This document shows, in pieces, positions 1-8,791 of a stretch of DNA of 64,000 bases. The translations under genes were made by a program, and so were the position numbers. This stretch comes from Rhodanobacteraceae bacterium (GTDB lineage Bacteria > Pseudomonadota > Gammaproteobacteria > Xanthomonadales > Ahniellaceae): the NCBI GenBank assembly GCA_016708465.1, contig JADJFT010000006.1, positions 1 to 64,000 of the forward strand, read 5' to 3'. Below the pieces are notes generated by a model. The model saw nothing but the letters and a program-made list of their open reading frames with translations. It had not been told where the DNA came from and did not search any database. How positions within the stretch are numbered: position 1 is the first letter of the stretch; each line of letters begins with the position of its first letter.

Positions 1-958
1 CGCCAGAAGTACGGAAAGGACCCATTCGGCATGCTGTTCGCCGAGGTGCCAAGACCTGCTTCCGACGGCAACTGCCGCGCGCGCGACGTGCAGCCGACGG
101 TGTGGGCCGACGCCTGCGAAGAGTTGCGCCCGATGTACGGCCAGGCGGTGGCCGGCGAAGCGCTGTGGCTGATCGCCACTGCCAGCAAGCTCAAGGACCG
201 CGGCTGCACCATCGACGATGCCGTCAACGGCAAGCCGGGGCTGCGCATCCACTGCGCCGATCCGGCGGCGCATTCCGCCTGCCGCAGCGCGTTCCATCCC
301 AATGCCGACAAGTACTGCCGGCTCAGCGAACCACCGCTGCGCGCCGATCGCAGCCTGGCAGGCCGATGCGGTGTTCGACGGGCCGATGGCCGCGAGCGGG
401 CCGGTGGCCGGCGCGGCTGCGGATGAGCGCGCCCAGCCGGTCGAGATGCGCCGCGTGACCGAAGCCCGCGCCAGCAAGGGCGCGCTGCAGCTGCGTCACC
501 TGAACTTTGCGCTGGCGCCGATCCGCATCGAGGCCGAGACCCTGCTCGAACGCGGCGCCGCGCGTGTTGCCGGTGGCAGCGTCTTCGCGCAGCCGATGTC
601 CGGCTTCGGCCCGCACTGGAGCGGCGGCGCGCAACTGTTCTGGCGCGACCCCGAGCCCGGCGCCACGCTCGATCTGCAGATCGACGTACCGCAGGACGGC
701 GCCTGGCGCGTCGCCATCGCACTGACGCGCGCGCCCGACTACGGCGCGCTTGCGTTCGAGGTCGACCAGCATCCGGTACGCACCGGTTTTGATGGCTACG
801 CTGCCGGCGTCGAGGCACCGTTCGTGGTCGAACTCGGCACCTTCGCGATGCAGCGCGGCGCGCGTCCGCTGAGCTTGATGGTGAACGGACGCAATCCGGC
901 GGCGAGCGCGCACTTCGTCGGCATCGACCACATCCTGCTGAGCCCGGCCGGAGACTGA
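1..958 (+). pseudogene. Frameshifted, 5'-truncated secreted-type protein with C-terminal carbohydrate-binding-like domain
   Basis: The gene enters from the left edge in frame 1 (Cys-rich stretch with motifs such as WADACEELRPMYG) and is open to about position 355. Protein-like coding then continues in frame 2 (QADAVFDGPM onward) to the TGA at 956-958, so one extra base near 345-360 breaks it. The last 150 residues, from IEAETLLERGA to FVGIDHILL, look like a beta-sandwich carbohydrate-binding fold of the type that ends GH172/DUF2961-like proteins; that is a resemblance judged by eye. The first half is not recognised. The next gene starts 1 bp after the stop, so the two are probably cotranscribed. 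The start lies outside the window. Confidence 0.5.
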
Positions 959-959
959 A

Positions 960-1775
960 ATGAACCTGCTCCCCTCTCGCCTGTTCGTCCTGCTGCTGTT
1001 TCCGCCTCCGCCTCCGCCTCCGCCTCCGCCTCCGCCTCCGCCTCCGCCTCCGCCTCCGCCTCCGCCTCCGCCTCCGCCTCCGCCTCCGTCGGAACCACCC
1101 GCGCCGCCAGCGCCAGTTGCCGGGCCGCCGTGGACCGCGAAAGACGTGCTCGATGCACGCATCGACGTGCAGGCGCAGTACGCGCTGTTCCGCTTGTTCA
1201 AGGGCACGCCGCTGCAGCGCGTCGAGGCCTCGCAGTTGCTCTCGGCGATCCAGGCCGGCGTCTTGCTCGGCATCTACCAGCAGGACCAGAAGGTGCCGGC
1301 ACTGCGCGCGCAGGAACTCGGCAGCTGGTGGGGCAAGTTGCTGCCTGCAGGCGCCGAGAGCAGGTGCGTCGTCGAACCGCTGGGCAAGCCGGCGCTGATC
1401 GCGATGCGCCGCGGCACGCCGGCCGACACCGCCCGCTACGACGCCGCCCTGCTCGATGCCTGGCGCGACTGCAGCATCGGCATCAACGCGCCGGTACGGC
1501 CCTACGATGCGACGTCTCCAGGCGACCCGCCTGCCACCGGCGCGGCCGCCACCTGCACCGGTGCCGAACAGCGCAGCGCCGCGCTGCAGGCCTGCGCCGA
1601 CGGCTATCAGGCGCGCGTCGACAAGTGCCTGCGCCGGTTCCTGAAACGCGCCAAGGGGGATCCCGAACTCGCGCACCAGCTTGAACTCACCGAGACCGGC
1701 GGCATCGGTTGCGCAACGCAGTCCGCCCCGCTGCATGCCAGCTGCGAGCAGACTGCATACGACATGTGTCGGTAG
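960..1775 (+). CDS. Cys-rich protein with signal-peptide-like N-terminus and 29-proline tract
   Basis: It opens with MNLLPSRLFVLLLF, a short hydrophobic leader, and passes straight into 29 consecutive prolines encoded by a hexanucleotide repeat. A mostly helical, Cys-containing domain follows (pairs such as ADGYQARVDKCLRRFL and HASCEQTAYDMC). I do not recognise the family. The reading stops at 1775, but a neighbouring frame goes on with MSEAVNAAIARWPEFADTAGC to a stop at 1900 in the same compositional style. One base may therefore be missing near 1770, and the real gene would then be 960-1900. It is packed 1 bp behind the preceding gene. The leader is short for a signal peptide, and the proline run sits where the cleavage site would be. 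Confidence 0.55.
   Translation: MNLLPSRLFVLLLFPPPPPPPPPPPPPPPPPPPPPPPPPPPPPSEPPAPPAPVAGPPWTAKDVLDARIDVQAQYALFRLFKGTPLQRVEASQLLSAIQAGVLLGIYQQDQKVPALRAQELGSWWGKLLPAGAESRCVVEPLGKPALIAMRRGTPADTARYDAALLDAWRDCSIGINAPVRPYDATSPGDPPATGAAATCTGAEQRSAALQACADGYQARVDKCLRRFLKRAKGDPELAHQLELTETGGIGCATQSAPLHASCEQTAYDMCR
1001..1088 (+). repeat. Hexanucleotide microsatellite (TCCGCC)n, about 14.7 units
   Basis: This is a perfect 88 bp run of TCCGCC units inside the gene at 960. The unit length is a multiple of three, so gain or loss of units changes the proline count without breaking the frame. On the other strand it gives spurious poly-Gly and Ala-Glu open frames. Confidence 0.95.
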
Positions 1776-2011
1776 CGCGCGCCGCGGCAATGAGCGAGGC
1801 CGTCAACGCCGCCATCGCCCGCTGGCCCGAGTTCGCCGACACCGCCGGCTGCAGGGGCAAGGCCAGCCGCGATGTCGCTGCGCACCTGTGCCCGCTGTAG
1901 TGCTGCCATACGGCCCGTCGCTAGGCCATCGGTCACACGCAACCCCGCCGCCTGCAGTGGCATCGAAGCCGACGACCGCCGCCACCGCGCGGCGCCACGA
2001 TTGGGGCTCCG

Positions 2012-2741
2012 ATGTATGCCATCCGCCGCCTGGTTCACGATTGGCCACTGGCCTGTTTCCTGCCGCTCGCGTTCGCGTTGTCGTGGTACCGTGGCTGATC
2101 GCGCTGGCACAGGGTCGCGGCAGCGGGCCGAACCCGCTCGGACCGTTCGCGGCCGCGCTGCTGGTGCTCGCCATTGGCAGCGGCTGGCCGGCGGTGAAGG
2201 CGCTGTTCCGGGATGGCGCGCGCGCGAGTCGGCGCGCGCTGGTATGCGCTGGCCCTGGGCTTGCCGGCCGCGGTGGTGGTGATGGTCGTGGTCGCGAACG
2301 CTGCGCTCGGCGCGCCTGGCCACGCGCTGACCAGCTCGCGCACTGGCCCGGTATGCTCGACACTTTCCTGATCGCATTGCTGTTCGTCGCCCTCGGCGAG
2401 GCCGGCTGGCGCGGCTTTCTGCCGCGTCTGCGGTAGCGTTTCGCTCCGCTGACCGCTTGATCTCGTGCTCGGCGCGATCTGGGCGCTGTGGCACCCCGCC
2501 GCTGCTCGGCCACGGATTGCGTCCCGCACATCGCCCCGTTCCTGATCGCGGTGTTCGCGGCCACGCCGGTGCTGTCGCGCCTGTGCCTCGGTGCCCGCGG
2601 CAGCGTGCTGCTGCCGATGCATGCCACCGTCAAGGCCACCGGCGCCGGTTTCGCCTTCGGCTTTTACCCGGCGACGACCTCACCCGCATCTGGTGGATCT
2701 ACGCCGCACTATGGACCCTGCCGCCGCGCTCGTGGTGGTAG
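2012..2741 (+). pseudogene. CPBP-family intramembrane metalloprotease, shattered by frameshifts
   Basis: Fragments of a CPBP (Abi/CAAX-like) membrane protease lie in order in different frames. The N-terminus starts at ATG 2012 (MYAIRRLVHDWPLACFLPL). Membrane segments follow around 2090-2210. The first active-site motif GEAGWRGFLPRL is at 2398-2433, LVLGAIWALWHP at 2463-2499, and the third motif MHATVKATGAGFAFGF at about 2621-2668. The end is IWWIYAALWTLPPRSWW with a stop at 2739-2741. At least four frame changes are needed to join them. The family's Glu and His motifs are recognisable, so this was a typical family member before damage. It has no functional link to its neighbours that I can see. 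Confidence 0.7.
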
Positions 2742-2922
2742 CCACGAGCGCGTCCCATGCGCTGAGACGCCGATCGAGAATCGCGACGCCCGGCGACCCA
2801 GCGGCCCGACCATCGCGCCGCGCGGCAGGAGAGTCGGTGCCGACTGCATCGGCTTCATGGCCGCAGTTGACCGCGCCCGCGAGCCGATCGATGCTCGCCC
2901 GCGGACCCGACCCGGAGCCGGA

Positions 2923-3357
2923 ATGAGCACCTCGCGCGAAGGCCTGCGTCTGCGCCATGAGGACGCAGAGATCGTTCTCGAACTGTGCATCAGCGACAGC
3001 GCCGACGCTGCGCGCCCGCGGCTCGATCCCGCAGTCGTGTACCGCTCGATCATGGACAGCCCGTGGATCGGCAACACGCCGCTGTCGGCCTGCCTCATCG
3101 GCGGGCAGCACTACGACTGGGAGTTCAGCTACAGCCCCGCTGGCCCCTGGATCGGCTGGTCGTTCACGCTGAAGTCGCCCGAGCGCAAGCACAGTCGCCA
3201 CGCCGCCGCACTGCGCCGCGGCCTGGACCTGCTCCTCGGCGCTCCGGACATCGCCTGCCCGCGCTGCCAGCAACGCGTCCCGGCCTCGGCGCTGCTGCGA
3301 GCTGCCACCGGCTATGCGTGCACGGCCTGCGCGTCATTGCCACCGTGCACGAGTTGA
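2923..3357 (+). CDS. Hypothetical protein with C-terminal zinc-ribbon-like Cys pairs
   Basis: A 144-residue open frame starts at an ATG preceded by GGAGCCGGA, a plausible ribosome site. The N-terminal two thirds (EIVLELCISDSADAA, YDWEFSYSPAGPWIGWSF) look like a compact globular domain of unknown family. The C-terminus carries CPRC about 20 residues before CTAC, the spacing of a small zinc ribbon. The last residues, ASLPPCTS, look unlike a natural end, and the surrounding region is rich in frameshifts, so the true C-terminus may differ. No function is assigned. Confidence 0.45.
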   Translation: MSTSREGLRLRHEDAEIVLELCISDSADAARPRLDPAVVYRSIMDSPWIGNTPLSACLIGGQHYDWEFSYSPAGPWIGWSFTLKSPERKHSRHAAALRRGLDLLLGAPDIACPRCQQRVPASALLRAATGYACTACASLPPCTS

Positions 3358-3405
3358 TCGCCGCCCTCGACACACGCAGTCCTTCGCGATTTGCTGCACC
3401 CACCC

Positions 3406-3690
3406 TCAATCCAGGCTGCGCACCCAGAGCGATGCCAAATAGCGACAGGTCTGGTCGTAACACCCCGGCGCGCGCGTCGGATCGTGCGGTGAACCTTCGG
3501 GCACCACCAGCACCATGCCCTGCCGCGCCCGCGTCAGCAGTACGCGGTAGGCGTTGAGCTGGTAGCGCTGGCGTTCTTGCTGGTGAATCAGTTGCCACTT
3601 GCTGCCAACGAATCGGTGATGTCGCCACGCGTCTCCGCTTTTGCGCAGATCTCCGTTCCATACTACGCCAGCCCAATCCGATTGACGTCT
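3406..3690 (-). pseudogene. 3' remnant of a DUF2075-type DNA/RNA helicase gene
   Basis: On the minus strand a continuous frame reads WAGVVWNGDLRKSGDAWRH, then QLNAYRVLLTRARQGM, then VLVVPEGSPHDPTRAPGCYD, and stops at 3406-3408. This is the usual C-terminal end of DUF2075 (Schlafen-3-like/RecD-like) helicase proteins, including the LLTRARQG helicase motif VI and the DPTR..YYD tail. Upstream of about 3690 the match is lost and no ATPase motif I or II is seen, so only about 95 residues of a 600-residue protein remain. It is flanked by other broken genes. The family call is from memory of the motif pattern. Confidence 0.65.
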
Positions 3691-3777
3691 CGACCGGCGA
3701 CATGGCCAAGCCTCAACGACCTGACAACTCCAGGCGACTGATCGTTGCCCCGCAGCGCAGAGCGGTCCACAGCGGCG

Positions 3778-3804
3778 GACGGTCGGCGCTTGCGGCCGAC
3801 CGTC
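3778..3804. repeat. 10 bp perfect inverted repeat with 7 bp loop
   Basis: Arms gacggtcggc and gccgaccgtc flank a 7-base loop. No T-run follows on either side, so it is not a classical intrinsic terminator. It lies in the 230 bp gap between the helicase remnant and the SDR pseudogene, where I see nothing else. Confidence 0.5.
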
Positions 3805-3922
3805 GCGGTTGGCAACTCGTCTCGTAGACTCAGAAAAGCCGAAGACCGCCCACAGATTCTCGGGAGGAACCGGATTTTACTATCCCTAAAGAGATGGGCA
3901 ATTCACCCAATGAGGCGCTGTT

Positions 3923-5477
3923 GTGACTGACAAACCCGAACCAGAAACCTGCGCTGACGATATTTTTCTGCGCGATGTCCGCACTGCGATCGCGGTGCTC
4001 GAACAGATCGCAGACAACGGATCGTTGATCGAAAAGCTGCCCAGCGAAGAACGCATGCGCTTGCACCAGGGGTTGGCAATGTCTATCTGCCCGATCCGAC
4101 CGCGCGCCGGCAAAGCCGCAAGGCCGCGCTGAAACAGAAGCTGAGAACGAAGCTCCGCAACGATGACGGCGTGCTGCACGCGACCGGTATTCGCGCATTG
4201 CGCCGCGCGCCGGTGATCACGACGCCGAACATCTTCCCGCCGGAAGGGTTCAAGGCTGCGGATGCAATCGACGATGAAGCACCCCGCGAATCCCTGGTGC
4301 GGCAACACTGCTACGTGTGCAAGCAGAAGTACACGCGTATCCATCATTTCTACGACCAAATGTGCCCGGACTGCGCCGAGTTCAATTTCGCCAAGCGCAG
4401 CGAACTGGCCGACCTGCGCGGTCGCGTCGCACTGCTGACCGGCGGCCGCGTCAGATCGGCTACCAGGCCGGCTGGAAGCTGCTGCGCTGCGGTGCACACC
4501 TGGTCGTGACGACACGCTTCCGCGCGACTCGGCAGAACGTTACGGCGGCGAGCCGGATTTCGCCGACTGGTCGCATCGACTCGAGATCCATGGCCTGGAC
4601 CTGCGCCACACGCCCAGCGTCGAGGCGTTTTGCACGCGACCTGCTGGCCACCCGCGAGCCGTCTCGACTACATCATCAACAATGCCTGCCAGACCGTGCG
4701 CCGGCCGCCGGAGTTCTATGCGCACATGATGCAAGGCGAGACCGCCGCTGCGGACCACATGCCGGCGCACCTGCGGCGCCTGCTGGCACGCGACGATGCG
4801 CCGCCGCCGGACGGCTTCGTGTCGGCAACGCAGTCGCTCGCCGCCGGCCGCGAAGTGCCGGGCCTGCTCGGCGATGTGCTGCCGTCGGCGCAGATGTCTG
4901 GAGGTCGGCTATTTGAGGATTACCTCGCGGAATCGCATCTGTTCCCGCAAGGCCGGCTCGATCAGGACCTGCAACAGATCGACCTGCGCGGGCGCAACTC
5001 ATGGCGGTTGCAGCTGGATGAAGTGCCGTCGGTCGAACTGCTCGAGGTGCAACTGGTCAATGCGATCGCGCCGTTCATTATCAATGCGCGGCTGAAACCA
5101 CTGATGCTGCGCACCCCCGAGCGCGACAAGCACATCGTCAACGTGTCGGCGGTGGAAGGGCAGTTTTATCGCAAATTCAAGACCACCCGCCATCCGCACA
5201 CCAATATGGCGAAGGCGGCGTTGAACATGATGACGCGCACCTCGGCCACCCGACTACTGGAACGACGGCATTCACATGAACAGCGTCGACACCGGCTGGA
5301 TCACCGATGAGGACCCGGCCGAGATCGCCGCGCGCAAGGTCGTCGAGGAACGTTTCACCACCGCTCGACATCGTCGACGGCGCCGCGCGCATCGTCGATC
5401 CGATCATTCATGCGGATCAATTCAAGCGAGCATGTCTGGGGAAGTTCCTGAAGGACCACAAACCGACGGATTGGTGA
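3923..5477 (+). pseudogene. SDR-family oxidoreductase with N-terminal zinc-finger extension, multiply frameshifted
   Basis: A protein of about 515 residues can be pieced together from GTG 3923 (MTDKPEPETCADD) to the stop at 5475-5477 (KFLKDHKPTDW). The order is a helical N-terminus, a Cys4 module CYVCKQKYTR...MCPDC near 4312-4375, and a Rossmann glycine motif LRGRVALLTGGR at 4419-4452. These are followed by the NNA motif IINNACQTV (near 4673) and an N-x-S-x(10-12)-Y-x-x-x-K-like region NVSAVEGQF...HTNMAKAALNMM, where the usual Tyr appears to be His. At least six frame changes (near 4075, 4450, 4520, 4625, 4660, 5255 and 5360) of both signs are needed. Substrate unknown. Confidence 0.7.
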
Positions 5478-5694
5478 TTTGCGGTGGATTGATCGCGGTT
5501 GGAAATCCTCGGCGAGCGTTTACAGGTGCATCTTCGGGATCACTTGGGGGATCCTTGGGGCATCCTCGTGATGTCAGCGTTTCTCAGCAGCAGGGAGAAC
5601 GTCGCTAAGCAAGAGTTCGCTGTCGGTCTTCGGCCGGGTGTCACAGACCGCACTGGTAGCCAATGCTCGATTTCGCACCCCTCGGAAGACCTAA

Positions 5695-7014
5695 CAGCCT
5701 GTTGAAAAACACCCCGCTTCGAGCGGATTGTTTGCCGGCCGCAGCGTGGCGCGGTGTCTTGAGTGAGGTTTGCGCGGCAATTCTTGCCGCAGAACGGCGG
5801 TTTCGGCGCGCTGCGGGCGCACGTCTCCCCGTGAGCGCGCTCACGCGCCCTCCCGCTGTTGCCAGCAGCTTCCGGCAGTCGAACCAGGTTGCTTCGCTGC
5901 CATCGCGAACTGGAACAGCGCTTCGACACGCGCCAGGCCGCTGCTTCACCTGGCGTGTGTTGGCGACCGACTTGATCCAGCCGAAGTGCGTCTCGATCCA
6001 CGCGCGAATCCTGATGCTCTCGGCGTAGCACGCAGCGCGTGGTGCGTCGATCGATCGCGCTGCGGCGCCGCTATTATTCTGCGCCACGTGGGGCGTCACG
6101 CCACGCTCGCGACAACCCGCGACGAAATCCGCGGTGTCGTAAAGGCGCTCAGCCGCCAATGTGCGGCGACGCGGGCAGTTCGTCCAGCAACAACGACAGC
6201 GCCGACTGGCGTTCACCATGGCCGTCGGCGTGACTGACACGTGCCGCGCGCACGAGACCGCTGCGATGCTCCATCAGCGCGTGGCCCATGTAAGCTCAGC
6301 TGCGCGCCGGTGTTGCCCTTCCGGAACAGGCGCGCGTCTGGATCGCTGGTCGATGCGTGCGTGTCGTTGCGGCGTTGCTGACCCTTGAAGTCGGGTGGCG
6401 CATTGCGCGGACCACCACCGCCGCCTTCACCCGAGCCGTCCTTGGGCTTGAAACTCTTGTGCGACGCCCAGGCTTGCAGCAGCGTGCCATCAACGGAGAA
6501 GTGCTCGTCAGACATCAAGCCTTCGCGCTCCGCCAGTCGCACCACCTCGGCCAGAAACGCAGCCGCCACGGACTCTTGTTGAGCCGATCCCGGTTCTTCG
6601 AGAACACCGAGTGATCCCACACCGCATCTTCGATCGCCAAGCCCACGAACCAGCGGAACAGCAGGTTGTAGTTCAACTGCTCCATCAGCAGCCGCTCGCT
6701 GCGCACCGAGTAGAACGCCTGCAGCAACTGGGCCCGCAGTAGCTTCTCCGGTGGAATCGACGCGCGGCCGCCATCGGCATACAGCGTGTTGAACAAGCCG
6801 CTCATCCGCTTCAAGCGCCGCGTCTACCAGCACGCGGATCCCGCAACGGATGATCCGCCGCAACTGAAGTCCTCGAGCCTGACCGTCGTGAACAACGCTT
6901 CCTGAGTTACATCGACTCCGCGCATCGCGCTCCATCCGTTCCCGAAAACCGAGCAGGTATCGCAAGCTTTGTGCCTGAAAGCGAGGCGTGGCGCGGGAGA
7001 TTTTCAACAGGCTG
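5695..7014 (-). mobile_element. IS5-family insertion sequence, degraded
   Basis: An element of about 1.32 kb is bounded by inverted repeats: cagcctgttgaaaa at the left end (from 5695) and its complement ttttcaacaggctg at the right end (to 7014). The match extends into cctaac/gttagg just outside. It contains a single broken transposase gene on the minus strand. No clean direct target duplication flanks it. The right end abuts a truncated tnsB and the left side does not continue tnsB, so flanking DNA was lost. Confidence 0.8.
5841..6925 (-). pseudogene. IS5-family transposase, several frameshifts
   Basis: Translation on the minus strand starts MRGVDVTQEALFTTVRLEDF at 6925. It continues in another frame as MSGLFNTLYADGGRASIPPE and then MEQLNYNLLFRWFVGLAIED. 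The DDE-domain start HFSVDGTLLQAWASHKSFKP follows, then RLYDTADFVAGCRERGVTPH and ESIRIRAWIETHFGWIKSV, with a stop at 5841-5843. These are hallmarks of the IS5-group transposases with a Gly-rich linker after the first catalytic Asp (SVDGT). At least three frame changes separate the blocks, so no active transposase is predicted. Full length would be about 360 residues, normal for the family. Confidence 0.8.
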
Positions 7015-7034
7015 CGGTTAGGAGCAGCGTGCTA

Positions 7035-7874
7035 TTAAAGCACGGGACGCGTGGTTTGCTCGTAGCCCTCCACACCATCTTGAGCGTTGTTCTTCGCGCT
7101 AATGCCGTAGCGCTTGTTCGCGTAGTACCTGAGTTGTCGCTCGCTAGGACGGCTATCTTGCGGCAGCGGGTCCACGATCAACCGCCCCGCAGGATTGCGA
7201 TGCCTCGTGCTGAACTTTTCATCGATCATCTTCCGGTACGTGGCGGAGACCGTTAGCGGCTCTCGCTTGAGCACGTATTTCTTCAGGTAGGTATCGAAGA
7301 TCTTGGCAACATCGGGATTGACGGCGAGACCACGGTCCACACGTCCATGCTGCTCTAGGATGGTTCGGCGCCCGGCCTTCTTGACTTCGTCGGATATGCG
7401 CTCTTGTCCAGGCGCACCTGCTCGGGAGTAATGCGTTGCCAGTGCTTCCTTCTGCTTGCCGCTTTGCCAGTAGCGACGCAGATCACGCAACAGTGTCTTT
7501 CTCGCACGTCCGCCCTTGTCAGCCTTCTTGGCCTGAGCCAGTAAGTCGTCGCGAATGTCCGGATCAAAGCAGCCAGGCTCGCTTTCGACGATCTTCTGGA
7601 TCGCGGTCCAGTTCCGATCCATCTTCGCGACGTGTTTGACCTTAGCGCCGGACAAAAGCGCGAATTCATCGTCGCAGAGTTTCAGCTGATCTTCTCTCCA
7701 GAGCCGATCGAAGTCGCGAGCCGACGTAAGACGCGGCATCGCTTCGTCGTCATCCAACGCGATGACGACCACCAGGTCTCCAGCGCGGTCCAAGTACAAA
7801 ATGCGCTCGCGTTGAACAGGCCCCTTCTCTCCCACACGCTGGACCAGCATTCCCACGGCAGGCAGGCCTTTCAT
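7035..7874 (-). pseudogene. tnsB: Tn7-like transposase TnsB, N-terminal part only
   Basis: The 279 intact codons match the TnsB N-terminal DNA-binding region. They include a small beta domain (ILYLDRAGDLVVVIALDDDE), helix-turn-helix stretches (ALLSGAKVKHVAKMDRNWTA, KTLLRDLRRYWQSGKQ) and the linker toward the catalytic core. The DDE (Mu/Tn7-type integrase) domain, which should follow for another 300 or so residues, is missing: the frame ends TTRPVL a few bases from the IS right end. The start ATG overlaps the tnsA stop by 4 bp, as expected for coupled tnsAB. The gene is non-functional as given. Confidence 0.75.
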
Positions 7875-8736
7875 GCGACGTCTCGCTTTTCGATGGCAGT
7901 GCTCACTTCCAGCAACTCAAGAGGCTCACCGGTGTCAATTGGTTTGCTCATATCAACGTGCCACACCTTGTTCGCCAACTGATGTCTCACCAGAAAGAGC
8001 GAACTGCCTGGATCGAATCCCACCCGCCGATCGAAGTCGAGGCAGGTGTGGGCGAGCGGAAGGTCGCTATCAGCGATCGCAGCACGCAGACCAGGCAGGA
8101 CATCGGACAGCGGCATCCGAGCGAGGCGTTGGTGGTCTTCTAGCGAGCGCGCGTCATGGACCCACTCGATGTTGCTCGCCATCGCATCGGGTATCTCGCG
8201 CTCGGTTGCGATCGCCCAGTCCGTGGTCCTGGCTTTCCCAATACCGCCGTTCGATTTCCAGGAGCAAGACCGTCTTCTTCACTTGCAGCTCGCTCGCAGG
8301 CTTGATTGAGCGCGCCTGCCGAGTCTGAATCCCGCTGACTTCGACGTCGATAACAAAGTCGGTCGTTCGAACCCGAGGCTCGCCGTCTTCCACAGGCAAC
8401 GAAACGCCGAGCCGTTCCGCCAGGACGATGGTTTCCTCAAGGGGAAGTAACGGAAATTGCTCGTAGTAGTCGGCTACGGCGTCAGACCACCCAGGAGGTA
8501 AGCGAATTTCAATTCAATATCGGAAAAGACCTGAATCACCGGCCACTTTTCCAACTCTTGAATCGGCTCACCTTTCCCCTGGAGGAAAAGTCGCGCACGT
8601 GAATCCAGGGGACGTAGTCCTTTCCGGTCCCTTGTCCCAAGCCTTCCCTTATCCACCTCTCGGTCTTCGGGAATCGTGGTTCGCTCTTGGCCACGCGCGC
8701 TCGCCGTGCATTGCTCGGGAGGCTAGCACGGACCAA
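7871..8736 (-). pseudogene. tnsA: Tn7-like endonuclease TnsA, three frameshifts
   Basis: TnsA makes the 5'-strand cuts at Tn7-like ends. Segments in three frames align in order: ARRARVAKSEPRFPKTERWI, the catalytic-domain stretch SDIELKFAYLLG, RTTDFVIDVEVSG...QARSIKPASEL (the Asp and QARSVKP-type motif of the nuclease) and VLLLEIERRYW. The C-terminal domain follows (MASNIEWVHDARSLEDHQR to STAIEKRDVA). Two missing bases (near 8556 and 8484) and one extra base (near 8225) break the frame. The start is uncertain: TTG 8736 lies inside the terminal repeats. The family is recognised from these motifs and from the coupling to tnsB. Confidence 0.7.
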
Positions 8737-8791
8737 CTATTTTGTAACTAGGACCAACTATTTTGTGCTAATTACTAACTTTAATGTAACA
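8730..8791 (-). repeat. Tn7-like transposon end with two 16 bp TnsB-site-like direct repeats
   Basis: The 16-mer ggaccaactattttgt occurs at 8730-8745 and again at 8751-8766, a spacing of 21 bp or two helical turns. The candidate terminus is TGTTACATTAAAG read leftward from 8791. Tandem repeats of about 20 bp next to a TGT terminus are what TnsB binds at Tn7-like ends. Confidence 0.65.

Larger units (their letters stand above)
7015..8791 (-). mobile_element. Remnant of a Tn7-like transposon (one end plus tnsA and truncated tnsB)
   Basis: The element end lies at about 8791 (TGTTAC read leftward), inside a secreted endonuclease gene. It is followed inward by two identical 16 bp repeats, then tnsA, then tnsB, the order seen next to one end of Tn7-like transposons. 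The remainder (rest of tnsB, tnsC, the target selector, cargo and the other end) is absent, apparently removed together with the arrival of the IS at 5695-7014. The subtype, including whether it was a CRISPR-associated transposon, cannot be told from what is left. Confidence 0.7.

Noticed and set aside
323..1273. Minus-strand open frames with poly-glycine and Ala-Glu repeats across 1001-1088
   Set aside because: They are the antisense reading of the TCCGCC repeat; the plus-strand frame has a leader and normal composition outside the repeat.
7035..8791. CRISPR-associated (CAST) Tn7-like transposon
   Set aside because: tnsA and part of tnsB alone cannot tell subtypes; no cas gene, tniQ or CRISPR repeat is present in the window.
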